DNA of 64,000 nt from Rhopalosiphum padi (GCF_020882245.1 NC_083597.1:68984152-69048151); one strand, 5' to 3'; shown: positions 1 to 15,900, counted from the stretch's first letter. Made by a program: numbers and translations. The notes: generated by a model not told the origin, from the sequence alone.

Positions 1-3000
1 ACTTACAACGATGATTACCCGGAAGGATTATGATGCGTAAATGGATATATATTTTATGAATGGAGTAGTCTAAAACATTTAATATTTTATAAAAATGTCA
101 ATTGTTTTGATATAAAGGTCACATATTACTCATCAGTCATCACTGTGAAATAAAATTATTTTTAAATACTTATATTTTATTGAGATGGAATATTTTACAT
201 ACACCATGAACTAATTGAACTCTATAGTTGTAAACTTTAAACTCAAATAATAATATAAGTACCTTTATATTCTTAGAAATGTGAACTTTGAGCTTTATGA
301 ATTTATTAGACATATTATAATACATTGACGGGTTTTTCATTTTGTCACATTCAAAGTTAAAAAAATCTCTATGAAATACGGTTAATTTTATGTTTAGGGA
401 TAGGTTTTTAATAGAGAAGGTACATAAGGTAGCTTAAAAATATTGAATTTTTGCTCACAAATACTTGCAAATCGCGCACGATATTTTAACTCTGAGAAAT
501 AACAGATCTCGGTTTTTAAAAAGTTAGGCTATTTATATATTTAATTTTTTATGCGTAAGTAAATATGGCTGAACCTTATTTATGTTTACTTATATTTACT
601 AAATATGTACTACTGAAAAAAACATATTTAAAATTGATGTCTAACTTCACAGACATAGGTATATACACGCTATGTTTATCGATAATCGAAATATTTGAAA
701 CAGCGAAATATTATGAATGAATGTATAACGACTTATATTAATAGTATTAAAGTTATGAATTTGTATTTTAATTTTCTAACGTTGTGCTTATTATAGTTAT
801 CTTAATTTAAAAACACACCACGTCATATAGACGCGTATTAAATTCAAATTCCATTGAAATTTTTCAGTTTTTATTATATATTTAGTTTTTACTAATAAAA
901 CGAAACGTAGTAATTTATTGTTATTATCATGGACCGCAAACGCATATAATTATTATTACCTGCCGTGAATGTTGACGTCAAAGCGTTATAATATGCCACA
1001 GCTAATAGTAGTATTATTTATTATAATACTTTACAGTAAAAATACGTAATTGTGTATCAAACACACGTGTGCCAATTCCAATTAACATTTTTATCGCGTC
1101 GCTTATTTATAATTTGTTTAATTTATTGCAACTGTTTTCAACCGCAAATTCCTATTATTTTACTAAAGTACAATATATTATTTATTATTAAATTAAATAT
1201 AATCTAAATTTCCCTAGCATTGTAATTTTTTACGTTAAATTTTGTAATTTTTCCGTTCCTACATTTCGTGCATTTATATAATAATATACCTACTAGTTCT
1301 ACTAGCTGAGTATTATCTAATAATATTGTAAATAAATATTTACATTTTACATATTGTTAAAACTAAATTTAATTCACTTGATAAAAAAAAAAAAAAAAAT
1401 TGAAAAAAAGAATGGCCGTGTGTTTAAATTGGAATAATATTCATTTATTTCGACGGAAAACCAGAACACATTATGAACACTATTATTTTATTATAATAAG
1501 GATGATTAAATCATTATTTAATTACGGAAAAATAATTTTTATACTATTGTTATTATATATACACTGGCGGTTTATTTGTTTTGCATCTTTGAAGTGTATA
1601 TTTGAATCCAACATACCATTGTTGACGTGCGTGCTATGTTTTGATCTTACGAAACCGTAAAAATATTATAATATTGGCTATTATTAAAAAAATTGTTTTC
1701 ATAAAAATATGACAACTTTGGTAAATATTAGTATAAGCATTTAGATGGTTGAGTTGGGAGAAGGGGACGTTCAAGAACGATTGCCTGTATTATTATGAAA
1801 TTATCGTTTGTGCTGTAATATCTTTACATATTATGGTTTTGGGTTAGACGGGTTAGTAGTTACTATATACTAAATACAAAGTAAGTATACACCTTTTAAT
1901 TATTTTATTTTATATTAATTTTTAAAAAATAATGCTATTTTAAATAGTAATACATTGAAAGTACAGTTTTTTTGCCAATGTTTTTTTAAATTATAAAAAT
2001 TAATCATATTATTATTTCACGTCACACATTACATTATTATGTTTCTACATTTTTAGATTTAGATCATATGTTTTTATTATTTAAATCAAAAAAACATCAA
2101 TAATATCATCGACTTTAAAAAAAAGTTCACATATAATATATTTTGCAACGTTATCACACGATATAAGAGGCCAGCGGGTAGTAAAATTTTAAATTATCAC
2201 AAATTAAATTATTATATGAGTTTGTCGGCGTTATCAAGGTTGATTTCGTAATATTATTATGTTATCTTTAACTTATTCGTGTAGGTATTATCTTTAATAT
2301 ACTCGTGTAGATATATTAGAATATCACTTTCGGCACTCACTTTAGTTACCACAAAGCATTATTTTTTATATAAATTAATTCAATTAAAACTGTGTTTTGA
2401 ATATATTATGCAATTAATTATTTTTTTCTCCGAGAGAAACATTTTCAAATACTATTTTACAATAACTAATTAATAAATAGGATGGTATAAAATATAATAA
2501 CAATATAATATTATAATACGATATTGGATAAATCCACTTTATTTTATTGGTGTATAAAACGAAAAGTATTAATTTATAGCCACCCGACCATGCTTATAAT
2601 GAGAGTATGAGACAATGTGTGAACAAGATTAAAAAAACTATTCTTATATTTAGGTTAGAATGGAAATGAACTAGTGTTTTTATATCTTTTAGATATTTTT
2701 ATTTTCAATCGCAATTAAGAACTCTCAATATTCTAAAATAAACAAGGGGGCATGATAAGAAAACTTTTTATGACATATTTTACTGCAGTGGATATACTTA
2801 TGTATTATATTATCATATTATTATGATATTATGTATTCTACATTGAAAAATTCAATATTTTCTATTTAAACATTAAATAATTCATGTGCATTGTCATCCA
2901 TTGTTATTTTTAAAAGTGAATTAGACATTTTAATTTATATTCTAATATTCTATACATATTATAGTGGATGTAATAAACACAATTTATTTAATATTTGAAC

Positions 3001-4580
3001 GATCCCTTCAACCGCAGCTCTACTCATACAGTTTGACGTTGAATGCTGTCATATCGTGATACTCACAGCTCACGGCGAAGTCTGATGTGGCTTATAAAAT
3101 AAATTATAAAATTGCAACTTACGGAAAATGGAATACTCAAAGAAATTATTTACTACCTTGGAAGTTCAATGAATTAACCGCCATTATACGGTCATCGGTA
3201 TTTTTATCGAAAACAAAAATACTTTCATTAGACGAAAAAACTACTTAAACAGCTAAATTCAAAAATATGAATAATGATTACGATCATCAGTTGATGAAAT
3301 AAATATTATTGTTATCAAAGTTAATAAAGCGCTGCATACTGTGTTACAAGTGTTGGACTTCATCGTTGATGTATATTTTGCGATTTTTATGTTTTATCGT
3401 ATAATTTTTACTATTAGAAACAGTACAGATAGTACGTACCCACTTATTTAAGTTTAAGTAACTAAATAGGTAACAAGGTAATTCAACCAATATATAGAAT
3501 ACAATAGTAATACTATTATAACTATCAATAATATATTTCACAGTAATAACGTTTTGATTTACTAGTAATCACTATTTAACTATTTTAACTAAGGTTAGCC
3601 GTTTAACTAAACATAAATAGTTAAAGAAACTATTTATATTATTATACGAGTAGTATCTAATTATAATTTATTGTTTTTATTTCGTTGCTATGTTAACATT
3701 ATAAGGGTTCAAATAAGCATATAGATAATATATAATATTATATTATATTATACATTATGTATATGGCTTTCGTAGTTATTTTTTTTCTGTGTAACCTATT
3801 AAAATAATTATAAGCCACATTTTTTGTCGAATAGCTTGTACAACTCAAAACACTATTAGTTATTACAAAATACATTTTAAACTAGAATCGAAAAACATTT
3901 TATTTATAACAAATAATGAATATCCAAATTCCAAGGTGTAAAAAATTTTAAAGTCATAGAACTTGTATAATATGTTATTATAGTATGCCAAATAAAAATA
4001 AACGAAAACTGTTAACCTATTGAAAATGCAAATATGTAACCATTACTCAACAATGATATATCGACGGGTTATTTACTGCAAGGGCGGATACAGAGGTCCT
4101 AAACGAAAGTGGCAATATGTCAATATATATATATAAACGAAAAAATAAACTAATAATAATAGCTAGGCATAGAAATTGTCTTGTTATTATAGTCGACATG
4201 AAAATAAGTTGTGTACAGAAATCAGCCGTACTGGTGAAGTGGTGAGTGCTGATAACCGATAGGTATTGTTTTTCTTTTTTCACCCATTATTAATTTCTAG
4301 AAAAAAAATATATATTTAAAACAGTGGTCATGGTGTAAATTATGCACTATTTTGATCGATAGGTACTTTGATAACGATGTATTTACACTGATAATTAAAA
4401 TGAAACATAATTATATTACAAACAAAAACGTATTTTTAAAGAGATTTTTATTAATTTGAGCAATATAATTCCAATTCTTAAACGTATAACTATTATAGTA
4501 TAAAAACTAACTCCGATTATTAAAATTATTATAATATTTACCTGCAGTAGTAATATTATGTTTCTTTATTAAAATATATA
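1..4580. other. intergenic AT-rich sequence
   Basis: I see no supportable gene here. The sequence is very AT-rich with dense stop codons in all frames. The few open frames of 60-90 codons are composed of AT-rich low-complexity codons and lack splice-site or signal-peptide context. A poly-A run lies near 1383-1399. Confidence 0.6.
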
Positions 4581-4588
4581 GTGTAGTG

Positions 4589-4836
4589 CATGGGTCACCA
4601 AATGGCGGCCCGCGGGCCGCATACGGCCCCCGAACACATTTCATCTGGCTCGCAGACAAATAATAAATAACACATTATTACGACAACATTATATGTGTTA
4701 TTATTGTAAATTATTATTTTTATTAAATATTATTGGTTTTTAAATAATGTAAATATGTACTTAGAATTTTGATGGCCCGTGAAAAAATTTCAGATCCTTA
4801 ATGTGGCCCTTCAAAAATATTAATTGGGGACCCCTG
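4589..4836. mobile_element. hAT-type MITE with 8-bp target duplication
   Basis: This is a non-autonomous element of 248 bp. The left end reads CATGGGTCACCAAAT and the right end reads GGGGACCCCTG, which form imperfect terminal inverted repeats of the CAGGGGTC type common in hAT elements. The flanks carry a perfect 8-bp direct repeat, GTGTAGTG, at 4581-4588 and 4837-4844, which is the duplication length made by hAT transposases. The left subterminal part is rich in GGCGGCCCGCGGGCC. There is no coding capacity. Confidence 0.88.
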
Positions 4837-4844
4837 GTGTAGTG

Positions 4845-7843
4845 GTTCTGCTGGGTACTACGTCATACGTGATTTCCGTACACGAGAACAAATGCGTTAT
4901 CGCAAACTTGACAAAATGTCAATATATTATTATAGTAAATAGTAATAATACATATTATAAAAAGAAAATTATTTTGTCGTGAACGTTACGACGACGCACT
5001 AACGGCAAGTAGCGAGGAGTTGTAAAACCATTGTACATAGTAGGCACATCATATTAATTAAAAAATAGATGACTTGGTGACTGATATTATCGTAAAAATT
5101 GCAGAACTCAGTAATCAGCTTTGATTTTAGAATATTATAGCATTTATAGCAGGTATCTTTGTACGTGTATTGTGTCACTAGTGTTCAAAATCAAATACAT
5201 AATCGGTTGTAGATAAAATGTTGCGCCGCAGAAGCCGTGATGACTATAATTCCAATAAAATAAAAATGGAGAAGGATGCAATTGCTCCTATTGACCCCCC
5301 TTAGATTACTTTGAGATCCACCAAGCACTTCCGCTCCAGTTAATAATAAATATATTCAATTTGTGGTTTTTGAATTATTAAATTGACACGTTTACTTAAA
5401 TAGTATATTTTAAAAATTAAACTTATTGTTCACTTAAAATAGTTTCCTGTAGTCTTGTAGACTGTGGTGGTATAAATCAATTTATTTCAAATGAGAACTA
5501 ACTTTGCCTAGATTTGTTACTGCGTATAAATATTTTTCAGTAGATGCTCAGTAAAATGTCGATTATTTAAAATATTAAAATTCAAAAAAAGCAGGTATCA
5601 GAAAATACATTTTTTAGTATATATATATCATATAGGTATAGGTACTATAAAATCAGAACTTGAATAAATTCATTATTAAAAAATAAAATCACACTATGCA
5701 TAATAAATACATCCTCATACCAGGACGCTACATAATAAACAATATTTTTTCTAGTTCCGCCTTGAGAAGTCTGATAAAAAAAAATGTTTCCAAGACGAAA
5801 CCATTCGTACCTACTACTCGGCGTGTACCAATAACATAGCATGTTATAATACCACCGTATATTATATTAAGGAAACGCTTCAGTACGTCGAGAAGCTCCC
5901 GAGGTGTGAATTACATAATATTTTAGGTAAATTATTAATAATATCGTAATACTATACACTTACGTCATAGTCACTTTTATTTTACCTATGTAGTGGAGTT
6001 AAGTGCACCAGTCTCGTATATCGTGCAGTAATAATACATACACGCGTTATTCATATATCCGACAAAATTCGCTGTAATATGCTTTAACATTATCGGTTTT
6101 TCATTATAGTCCGTATACTATACTAAGAAATATATACCCATATATGTATACAACCTATGTATATTGTTTGTTTTTACGACCGATAAAGTCTCTGCGTTTC
6201 ATATCATGAACGAGGTGCACGCACACGCTCCCGATAGTAAACACTAACAATGAACGCAGGTAGGAACTCACAATCCGATAAAAAAAAATATATAATACAA
6301 ATGTAGTCGTATTATATTATAATATACAGAGTGATCCGCCCTCTATTTATCCTTAAATAACGTACTAACACAAATTTTTATTTTTTTTGAGTTTTTTAAG
6401 CATACTAACTTAAGGACCACGATTTGAGGGCACTTAAATATTTTGCATAATCTATAAGAAGGAAAGTCTTGTGATGGCGTTACAATAAACATTTTTTTTT
6501 CCAGATAAGAATAGACTTTTTTTTTACTATAATTTTTAAATTATCATAGACCCCATATTCAATAATATCTTTAAATATATTATCGTATGGACTGTTATCA
6601 GTGTTATCACTTAGTATACTATAAGTAAAGAGTTTTATAATATATAATCCAAAAATTACTCGTTTGAAATTCGTTTTATAGGTATACTTACACTGATATT
6701 TTACAGTAAAAAGTGATTCTCTCTTTGAAAAAGAAGTTTGTGTTATCACATGACACTCCTTAAATGGCATAAAAAATGTAAGTATTTCGAAATGATCTTT
6801 AAGTACACAAAACAATTCAGAAAGTCAGAATTAAAATAAATGCACTATTGAAGGATACAATGGGAATGTGCCAACCTAGTAAATCATTTTATATTTACAA
6901 CGAAACAAAATACATTATCGTCTAGTTTACTAGCAAAAAATAAATTAGAAATTATTAGGTTAGAGTTGGTAGTTAACTGAAACGTTACAAAATCAACTAT
7001 TAATATTGTTATTATGAGCTCAACTATAGAAAAACAGTTATCAAATCTAACCACACTTGTATAATGTATATGAGGCACAAAAAACAGGGAGCGCCTCCGG
7101 AGTGTATTATCTAAATTCAGGTAATCTAAAATGCTTTTTGATGTTGAGTATTATATTAGTATTATAGCACAATCGATTATTTGGGTATAATTACCATTTT
7201 AGAACATCAGTAATATGATACATTTTACCGCAGACTGCAGAGCCACTCGTGTGCATTGTAAACCTTTTATGACAATCAGTTAAAGGAAGTCTTAATTATG
7301 ATCAGATAATAATTATCGATTAACCGTCCTTCAACTAATTACGTTATAAATATTTTTAATAAGGTTTCACAAGGTACAATAATAAATATTTAAATAATTT
7401 TAGAATTATGGCGATCATAAATGTGTTTTTAGGTATATATAATAATAGGTGCCCGTTTTTTTTATACCATTCGTGCATGAGTGATAAGTTATGTAACTAC
7501 TTGAATGAAAATATAATCAATTTATATAACAGTATAATACGCATACATTTCGATTCACCAATCATGCTAATCCCCAATTTTTTAATTTTTTTTATGAATT
7601 TATTCGAATTATGATTTTTTTTTTTTTTAATTTTTAGTATAATACCAAGCTATTAACTATAAATACTATAATATATTCAAATATTTATTTATCCCATATT
7701 TTAACAAGTATCCTATGATGGTACAAACTTCTTTTTTCAAATAAAAACCATCCTTCTTTTATTGTGCGTTTTTTTTAAAAAAAATATTAATTTATCTTAA
7801 TCAAAATTTGAACAAAATTGTTTAACGTGTAGTGACTATACAC
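4845..7843. other. intergenic AT-rich sequence
   Basis: No gene is supportable. Open frames such as the one at 6480-6815 on the minus strand are AT-driven and lack recognisable domains, signal peptides or flanking splice sites. Confidence 0.55.
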
Positions 7844-8247
7844 CAGGGATAGCCAACAGATCGATCGCGACTTATCTCTTCGCATTTTCTTAAAGTTTTG
7901 GATTTTTTTTAGAAAACAAATAAAATATTTTTTTTTTTCGTAAATTTGTGTATCTTTATTCAACCCACGAATATAAAAAATTAGATTTAGAAAAAGACAA
8001 TAAATGACTATAAAAACTAGATTAGGTATACACAATATATACACTCATATCGAGTAGCTTATTTTATATACATTAAAATACTTGTTGTGTACAACTGTGA
8101 AATTAAATAATACTTATAAGTTATAAGTGTATCACGTATATATAAATTAATATATTTTTGTTTATTGAAAACTTTTTTTTTGTCGATCGCAACACTCTGG
8201 GAAAACTCAGAGGTCGATCAAAAGTCTATTAAAGTTGACCATCCCTG
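7844..8247. mobile_element. hAT-type MITE with perfect 8-bp target duplication
   Basis: This is a 404-bp element beginning CAGGGATAGCCAACAG and ending GTTGACCATCCCTG, giving imperfect terminal inverted repeats. The flanks are a perfect 8-bp duplication, CTATACAC, at 7836-7843 and 8248-8255. Subterminal GATCGATCGCGAC (left) and GTCGATCGCAAC (right) sequences also pair with each other. There is no transposase reading frame, so it must be mobilised in trans by an hAT enzyme. Confidence 0.9.
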
Positions 8248-8255
8248 CTATACAC

Positions 8256-11200
8256 TATAGTGTATACTAAAATATTTCCAAAAATCATTGTTGAAATATA
8301 AGCATTATTAAACGAAGAAGATAAAGGATGAGCAATAATATGTAGTGGACATACTGATGAAACATTTCACACTATTTGTCAACAAATTAAAAACGATATA
8401 TAAATCAATAATTATGAATATTTCCTATATGTAGCTTTAGAATACACACATGTCAAATTGTTACGTCATAATACCGCATAATAATGAAATTTTGTGTGTC
8501 AGGGGTGAGAGCGACAAACTTTCTTACATACATATGTTTGTACCTATAATACATAAATAATGCATATATATATTGTGTTTAGACAGACTTAAATCTGCAA
8601 AACATATAGCTACATATAGGTACATATTACTATAGCTTGTATTAATATTATATTATAGGTACTTGGAAGTCTTGTAAACCTTGTAAACCACCGCAGTCCC
8701 GTGTCAAGCACTTCTGACGAAAAAGTCATTCAAAGTTCTGGGTGCACCTCCAAATTATACTATACAATATAATATGTTTAGTATAATAAAATGATTACAG
8801 CTCATTTATATATAATAGAACAATACGATATAATAATGATAATAGTTTTAATATTTCCGACCGTTTATACCTATATCGTTTCGAATTTGGCTCTTGTAAT
8901 AGCAAAACACAAAAGCAAGGTAGATATATATCCACCTTGAACAAAAGATTTAACGCGAGTAGACTCCTATTCCACAAACAATAATAATAATACATTATTT
9001 TATTATACTATATTATATTATACTGTGCTTGCAGGATAAGTGGATACCCGTATCGAAGTACTATAATATTATGATGTTTCGAGACTCGACGCTGTCGGAT
9101 TATTGTTTTCGATGACCTGCGAGAGTTGAAATAAGTGATTATACCTGATGAATATGATTTGATGAACATAATATCGATACCTATATAATATTAACAATAA
9201 TACTATTACGTATATATGTACGCGTTCCTTTGTTTTCTGGCTAGTCGTGTAGGTACTTATGTTGTGCACTTGTGCCAATAATATTTTAATTACAGCATAT
9301 CGTACAGGCATAGTTCGAAATATGAGCGTGTTTCATGCGGTTTAACGTGATGAATGATAGTTTTAATAACAAACCTAACTGCAGTTATATACATATAGTA
9401 TAATTTTATTATGTAGTATTATAGTTATTATACATATAAAGGTAATGCATACAATATAGGTTTGTTTTATTATATTTTGAGTTCTATGAAAATAAATGAT
9501 CTTGTAAAGCCCAGTACCTACCCTATTAGTAATACTATACAACAGTAACTGTGGTGACTAAATTTTTAGACTTCGATCGGGAAAGTGCGTTTTTAAAGTT
9601 TAGTCTTAAACATATTTTAGTTTATAATATTAGACTGGGTGTATTGTACTATTTCACTCTTTTCTAAGTAGATAATAAATTAAGGGAAGATAAATAATTT
9701 TAGTTGAAAGTAAAAAAGTTCAAACTGCTGAAACTTTTTCACTATTATTTATGTTACAGTCAAAGAAATAATAATGCGCGCGGCTGTCGAAATGAACTTC
9801 AGTGATGACTACGATGAATAATTATTGTCAAACACCGAAATGCATTTGATTTTGCATTCAAAGTTTAATGAAACCATAGACTGTAATACTCACGACGGTA
9901 GCCTTATTTATATATATTTTTTAAAACTTGTAACTGAAATACAACTCGATTTTCGAGGTAAAAGTTTTTTTAGTTCTTATAATATATATTCTTTAATATT
10001 GTAATAAATTTTAATTAATCAGCCTGTAATATAACGGTTTATTATACTTAATAGTTATTAGGCAATAGCAATATTTAAACAAAGTTGTACATTCATAATG
10101 TGTTATGTAATTTTTAGTGTTATATATTATAAATAACGGTGTTAAACAAAACTTTAGTTTTGTATAATTGTATATGAAAAATCAATATCAATAGTACCTA
10201 AATGTTATTATTTTCGATAAAAATCCGTAAAAATGTATATATTTAAATTATCACTCAAAGTAAGCTATTACACCTTTACACCTACCAATTAGCTTATTTT
10301 ACAGTTAATGCATTAACGATAATTGTTACCGTACTGTTCTACGAGTATTAACTGTAGCCGTTAACACAGTAGAATCTGAAAAATATGTTTTAAACAATAA
10401 CGTTATTAATTATTGTGAATCAATATTTGTATGTCGACTTTTATAAAATTGGATAATATTTACATTGAAATAAAATGGCATTAGATGATTGATACCTACA
10501 GCGTCTTCTAACCCATTATATACCGGTAATAATTATAGTATTAAGGTGGTTATAAGCGCATTCATGATACATTGATACAATTTTTTAATGTGGTTTTTAA
10601 ATGAATTAATATTTACTAGATACATAATTCTCATACTTATGTTATATAATTATTAGGTAGGTATAGTAAGTAAACAAGGTAGGTACATATAACACACATT
10701 GATTTCCACAGTTATTAGGTAGGTACCTATAGTAGGTAAACAAGGTAGGTACATACAACACACATTGATTTCCACAGTTATTTTTCTCGTGAAATATTGT
10801 TGTCAATAATCAGTTATTAAAATTCATGGTAGACTTTTATTAAACATTCCGCAATTTAGAATAACAATAGCATAATATAGGTATAGGCCATATAATACTT
10901 ACTTATAAGCCTAAAAAAAAAAACAATCATCAAAGAAAAATGAATATACTACTCATACTAAAATTTTAAATTAAAAGTATAATTTTTCGTAATCACTTTT
11001 CTTGTAAAATAATATTTATATAAAAGATTCCTATTGATAATTTTGACTCGCGACTCATTTTTTTTACCATACATTTTTCACGATTCGTATCAGCATTGTC
11101 AGCCATGAAAACCAAAAACTAAGACGACACTACGTTATTACGTCAGTATTATACTAACGCACTATCATTAAAAAAATAATAATGCGCGCGTACATTAAGT

Positions 11201-14200
11201 GGTGATTTAAGCGGTCTTCGCTCGTGAACTCTCTCTGTACATATATGTATATAGATATACAAAGTATATAGATATAAGGTATATATTAGTCAAATTAACG
11301 ACCGAACTTCACATCCAATCGCTTAGTTTATGTAATTCTAATCAGCTATATTCACGATACAACGGGAATAATTATTATTTTATTCCGTCGTCCAAGAACC
11401 TAGAAGACCAACATTCGGGTTACGAGAGTTTATGCACCCCGATGCGGTAAATCGATAATATTTCTCGATTCGAACATAATATGTAGGTAATCAATATGCC
11501 TATACTTACTTAGTTATACTTGAGAAAAGGCAAACAACTAGACAAAGACTTCCAGAATCAATAGTTCACCACATCGATACCATAGAATAGATATCAAGTA
11601 CCTAACTCTACTTATCTATTTTAATTACGTATATACAAAAACTGTATGCCTGTAGTCCTCTCTCCTATTCCTATAAATCTACATAATTAATAAAATATAT
11701 TATATACTTTAGTTCACATAGTCTCTCACTTATATACATTAATATATAATGTAACGCGCAAGTGAAAACATTTTGAAAAATAATAGAAATCTAATAAGTT
11801 GTATATTTAGGATCTGTCTCAATATTTTTAAATACCTACCTAATTACATTATACTTCACGCGGTAGGTACGTTCGTATAATCGTTTCGTTCGTTCCAAAT
11901 GAGCCAACTTATCTGGACGCTTAGAATTTTTACGTTTCATGTAATAAAATTATCGTTCTGAGCTGAACATTTGTGTATTCAAAACATCAATCAAAAAACA
12001 GTGAGATCACTATGTGACTTAATCCAAAAGCAATATAATATTATTTCAACGAATATGGTTGTCAATGTATACTATACAACTCAACAGCTGGCGCTCGAAT
12101 GTTCTTGTATAGAGTTTAAATATTATTCGACTAACTCTTTTTTCGTCGTAGGTATATTCTGTTTTTGTGACAGTCTCGTGGTTTTATGGAAAACCTTTGC
12201 GGGGTTAAAAAAATATGACTTATCTAAATAGTACCATCTGAAGCATTCGATCAGTTTACAAATATTCGGGGAGGAGAAGGGGGAAAGCCGCATAATATGG
12301 TGTTTTTTTTTCATTGCAGCCCGAGACACAAGTTGACGTAGGAACGAAATAAGAGATGAAAATATCATGTCATATTAAAACCAATATAATATAGCGCTCT
12401 CCCATTTCGCGCTCAGAATCTAAATAAAACAAAAATAGCTAGTAAAAAAAAAATTGGATTTATAGAACGCGCTTATTTTACATTCGAACCTCGCGTATTT
12501 CGTCTATGTAACCATCACACAAATATACATACACGCGTTATCAAACATTATAATAATATAATAATATATAATATACTCATACTAAGATTAACATACATTA
12601 TAGGGCGTCGCATATCACAATAGTATTATGTATATTGTATGCACGCACGTATCCAAAAACCCGTTATATACTCTACTCATATAATAGTGCTAGTGCATTA
12701 GAAACGAAGTTGTAAATAAAAAAAAAAACGTAGAAAAGGCACAATAACTGGCAATAGAAGTATAGAACTACTATATAATAATAATAATATTATGTTTACG
12801 TAGTATAGCTAACGAAATTCGATTGCATGGCCGATTCACAACCATGGAATACACTCGTTCCAAATACCAATATGTATATACGTATATAAAGATGTATTAT
12901 TGTATAGTTTGCGAGCATATACCTAAAATATAGTTAAATATAATATAAATAATTTATCGAAAATAATATATTTCAATAACAATACAATAATGCATACCTA
13001 TATATACGTAATATTATTGATTGGTCTCGACACGTCATTATGATTGTAGAAACATAAATTTAAAAGTCAATAACTATCGGCTATCGCTCATCAGCGTTGG
13101 TATACGCAATAATTTTGTTAGTTATAATATAATGTATAAAATACTAACTATTCAAAATGGTATACCTACATTATAATAATAAAAAGATTCATTTTTAAAA
13201 CGATCACGTAATCATTTATTACTTCTTCATACATAAGCTGATAACACTCAAATCGTGCAAGATATGGAGAAGATCACGCAGAATATAATTTTTTCACTGT
13301 TTATATGTGTGACTGTGTGAGTAAAATATAATTTCAATGAAAGACCACCAGTGACCAGTTATGTTATATATTAAGGCTATCAAGTGCCTAATACAATACT
13401 ACATAATAATATAATATTAATAATTATTAATGAATCTAATATTATATTATAATATATAAAATAAACTTTAGTATATTATTTTATTGGAGAAAACGCGTTT
13501 TGGGCAAATGTTGCGATGGCGCAGTTATAAAAAATGGTGCTATACCACAAGACTCTTTCATATAAGTTTTATAATTTCTTAAATTTCAATACAAATTACG
13601 GAAGTATGGAATACTAACATTACTACGTTGAGATTATTTTTTTAAAATTAATTTCGTAAAATTCAACTACCTATTTTCTATTATTATATCAATGTATATG
13701 TATGTTTTAATATAGACGAGAGTCAAAGACTGTACAGGGCATAACGTTTTATCTAGAGCTTCTATATCTAAGCATTTATAAAACCAAAAATAATTATGAA
13801 GTCACCTGACACCTTAAATTTTTAAAGAATTGTCATTATTTTGTAAATACTTGAATTCAAATAATAAAGTTGGATAAATAAAATTCATAATTATATTTAA
13901 AAGTGAGTAAAATAAGCGATGTGTGTATTTGATTTATTTATTTACTGTATTATACCCTAAGACCTAAGTTATCACACATAATTATAAAATTGTTGTAAGT
14001 GTTATAAAATTGAACAAATTTATTGTTGATTAAATATTATTAAATTTAAGAAAATGATTCTATAATAGCAGCTATAGAGCTATTATAGTTTTTTTTTAAA
14101 CTAATAACCAAACTTAAGTTTAATGGTAGTAATATTAATACGTGTTTTTATTTTTTAAACCGTAGGTTATTTCAATACAAATTACTGTGAGGAGTTATTT

Positions 14201-15900
14201 TAGAATAATTGTTATTTAATTAAAAAAAAAATACGTGCTGAGCAAAACCGATTTTAGTTATAAAATGGAAATATTATGAAATTAATTCTTATATCGTCAT
14301 AGATTAAACTGTGTATATAAAAGATATAATTATCTATAAGTTAGAACGAAAAAGATTATAATATATTTTCAGGATAAAAAATACGCTTGTTTTATAAAGT
14401 ACGCTTCATCAATTTGTCAATTAAAGATTTAAAATGTTAAATCACGGGAGTAACTAAACGTAAAACATTTTATAAAAAATGTGACCTTATAATTATGTTA
14501 TATTTTATATAGTATTTACGATTGACAATCGGCGCGTATCTATGTTAGATACTTAGCCACTTAGGTTTAGGTACCTATAATAAATTATGTTTTAGTCTTC
14601 AAAACTGAAAATACCTATAACCTATAAGTTATAAATGTACATGACCTACTTTTGTAAATAAAATAGCAAATACATTAAACTACAATCAATGTAATTATAT
14701 ACAATGACGGATATCCGGTACACGGTTTATTGCACACCCTGTATTAAATTATATAATTTGTATAAGTAGTCACCATATAGGTACACCGTAATGGCAGTGC
14801 ATGTTCAATATGATTTTTTTAGTTCAGTATGAACCAGCCAATAATTTATCTTATTCGTGGATATTATTATACCTATCAATACTTCTCTTGAAATTTATTT
14901 CTAAAATCGTCCCGTATATTCTAGTATATACCACAGTAGAAGAACCCCTCCTACTAAGTAAATATAAACCGCTGTCGCTCATTATTCCATAATAACAATC
15001 GTCCATTCTATCTGTTTATTTTTATACCCTAGCTACAATATTATACGTATGTGCACTATAATAATATAACCGAGTCATAAATGACACCTACTCATAATAT
15101 TATATTCTCATTGTATACTCGCACCCACCAACGCTCATGCTCATCATAAAAATACAATATACTTACATACAGTGGAGGCGTACTGCGTACAGATATCATA
15201 GCACTACACCACTGCCCCGGGTACCTAAATACTTGTGAGTTTGTGAGTTGTGATTATTTTCAGAACGAGAGAGGACGGATTTTTAACCAACGGTATACGT
15301 ATCCTAATAAAAATAAATATATATAAAATATAAGAACGGCATTTTTGAGACATAAAAAAAGTAAGCACCTGCCACCTATACATTAAGTTATAATACATGA
15401 AGTCGAAGGGAAAAATCAACCTGCAACAAAGCTAATACCGGAATCACTCGACGCATTTTTTATATGAAAATAAATAAAGAATGAAACCCATTTGAGGCTC
15501 GATCAAACTAATTATTGAATTCATAACATTAACAAATCGTCAATTTGGTATTTTGTATGAAAATAATAATAAATAGGTATACTTTTTACAACAAAAACGT
15601 AATTCTACCGCAGTGATTTAACGCTATACCTATCGTTAAAAATATTTATTTTTTCGTCGACTGATGTGTAATCTTCCCGTGTTTTTGTTTTCCGATAAAA
15701 AATTCAAAAGTGACGCGCAATCGTGCTTCAATCTATCCATTACCCCACCACAAACTCTACACACACCTCGTCGTGCAACTTAATACCTACGACAGCAAGT
15801 CAGCGAATAATAACGATGATGATAATATAATAATATTATACATTATGATATCGATTATATAACAAAATAATACAACCACAAGCGTCCGGATTTTAGACGT
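8256..15900. other. intergenic AT-rich sequence
   Basis: No gene is supportable. It contains a short tandem duplication at 10651-10778 (listed separately) and many TA/TAT microsatellite-like tracts. The open frame pair near 11971-12368 is overlapping and antisense and shows no protein features. Confidence 0.5.
10651..10778. repeat. tandem duplication, two ~62-66 bp copies
   Basis: The unit containing TATTAGGTAGG, AAACAAGGTAGGTACAT and ACACACATTGATTTCCACAG occurs twice head to tail (10651-10712 and 10713-10778). The copies differ mainly by a 4-base insertion (CCTA) and a few substitutions. It is non-coding. Confidence 0.85.

Noticed and set aside
15171..15215. CAGTGG ... CCACTG inverted ends about 45 bp apart
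   Set aside because: Only 6 bp match and no target duplication is visible; not enough to call a mobile element.
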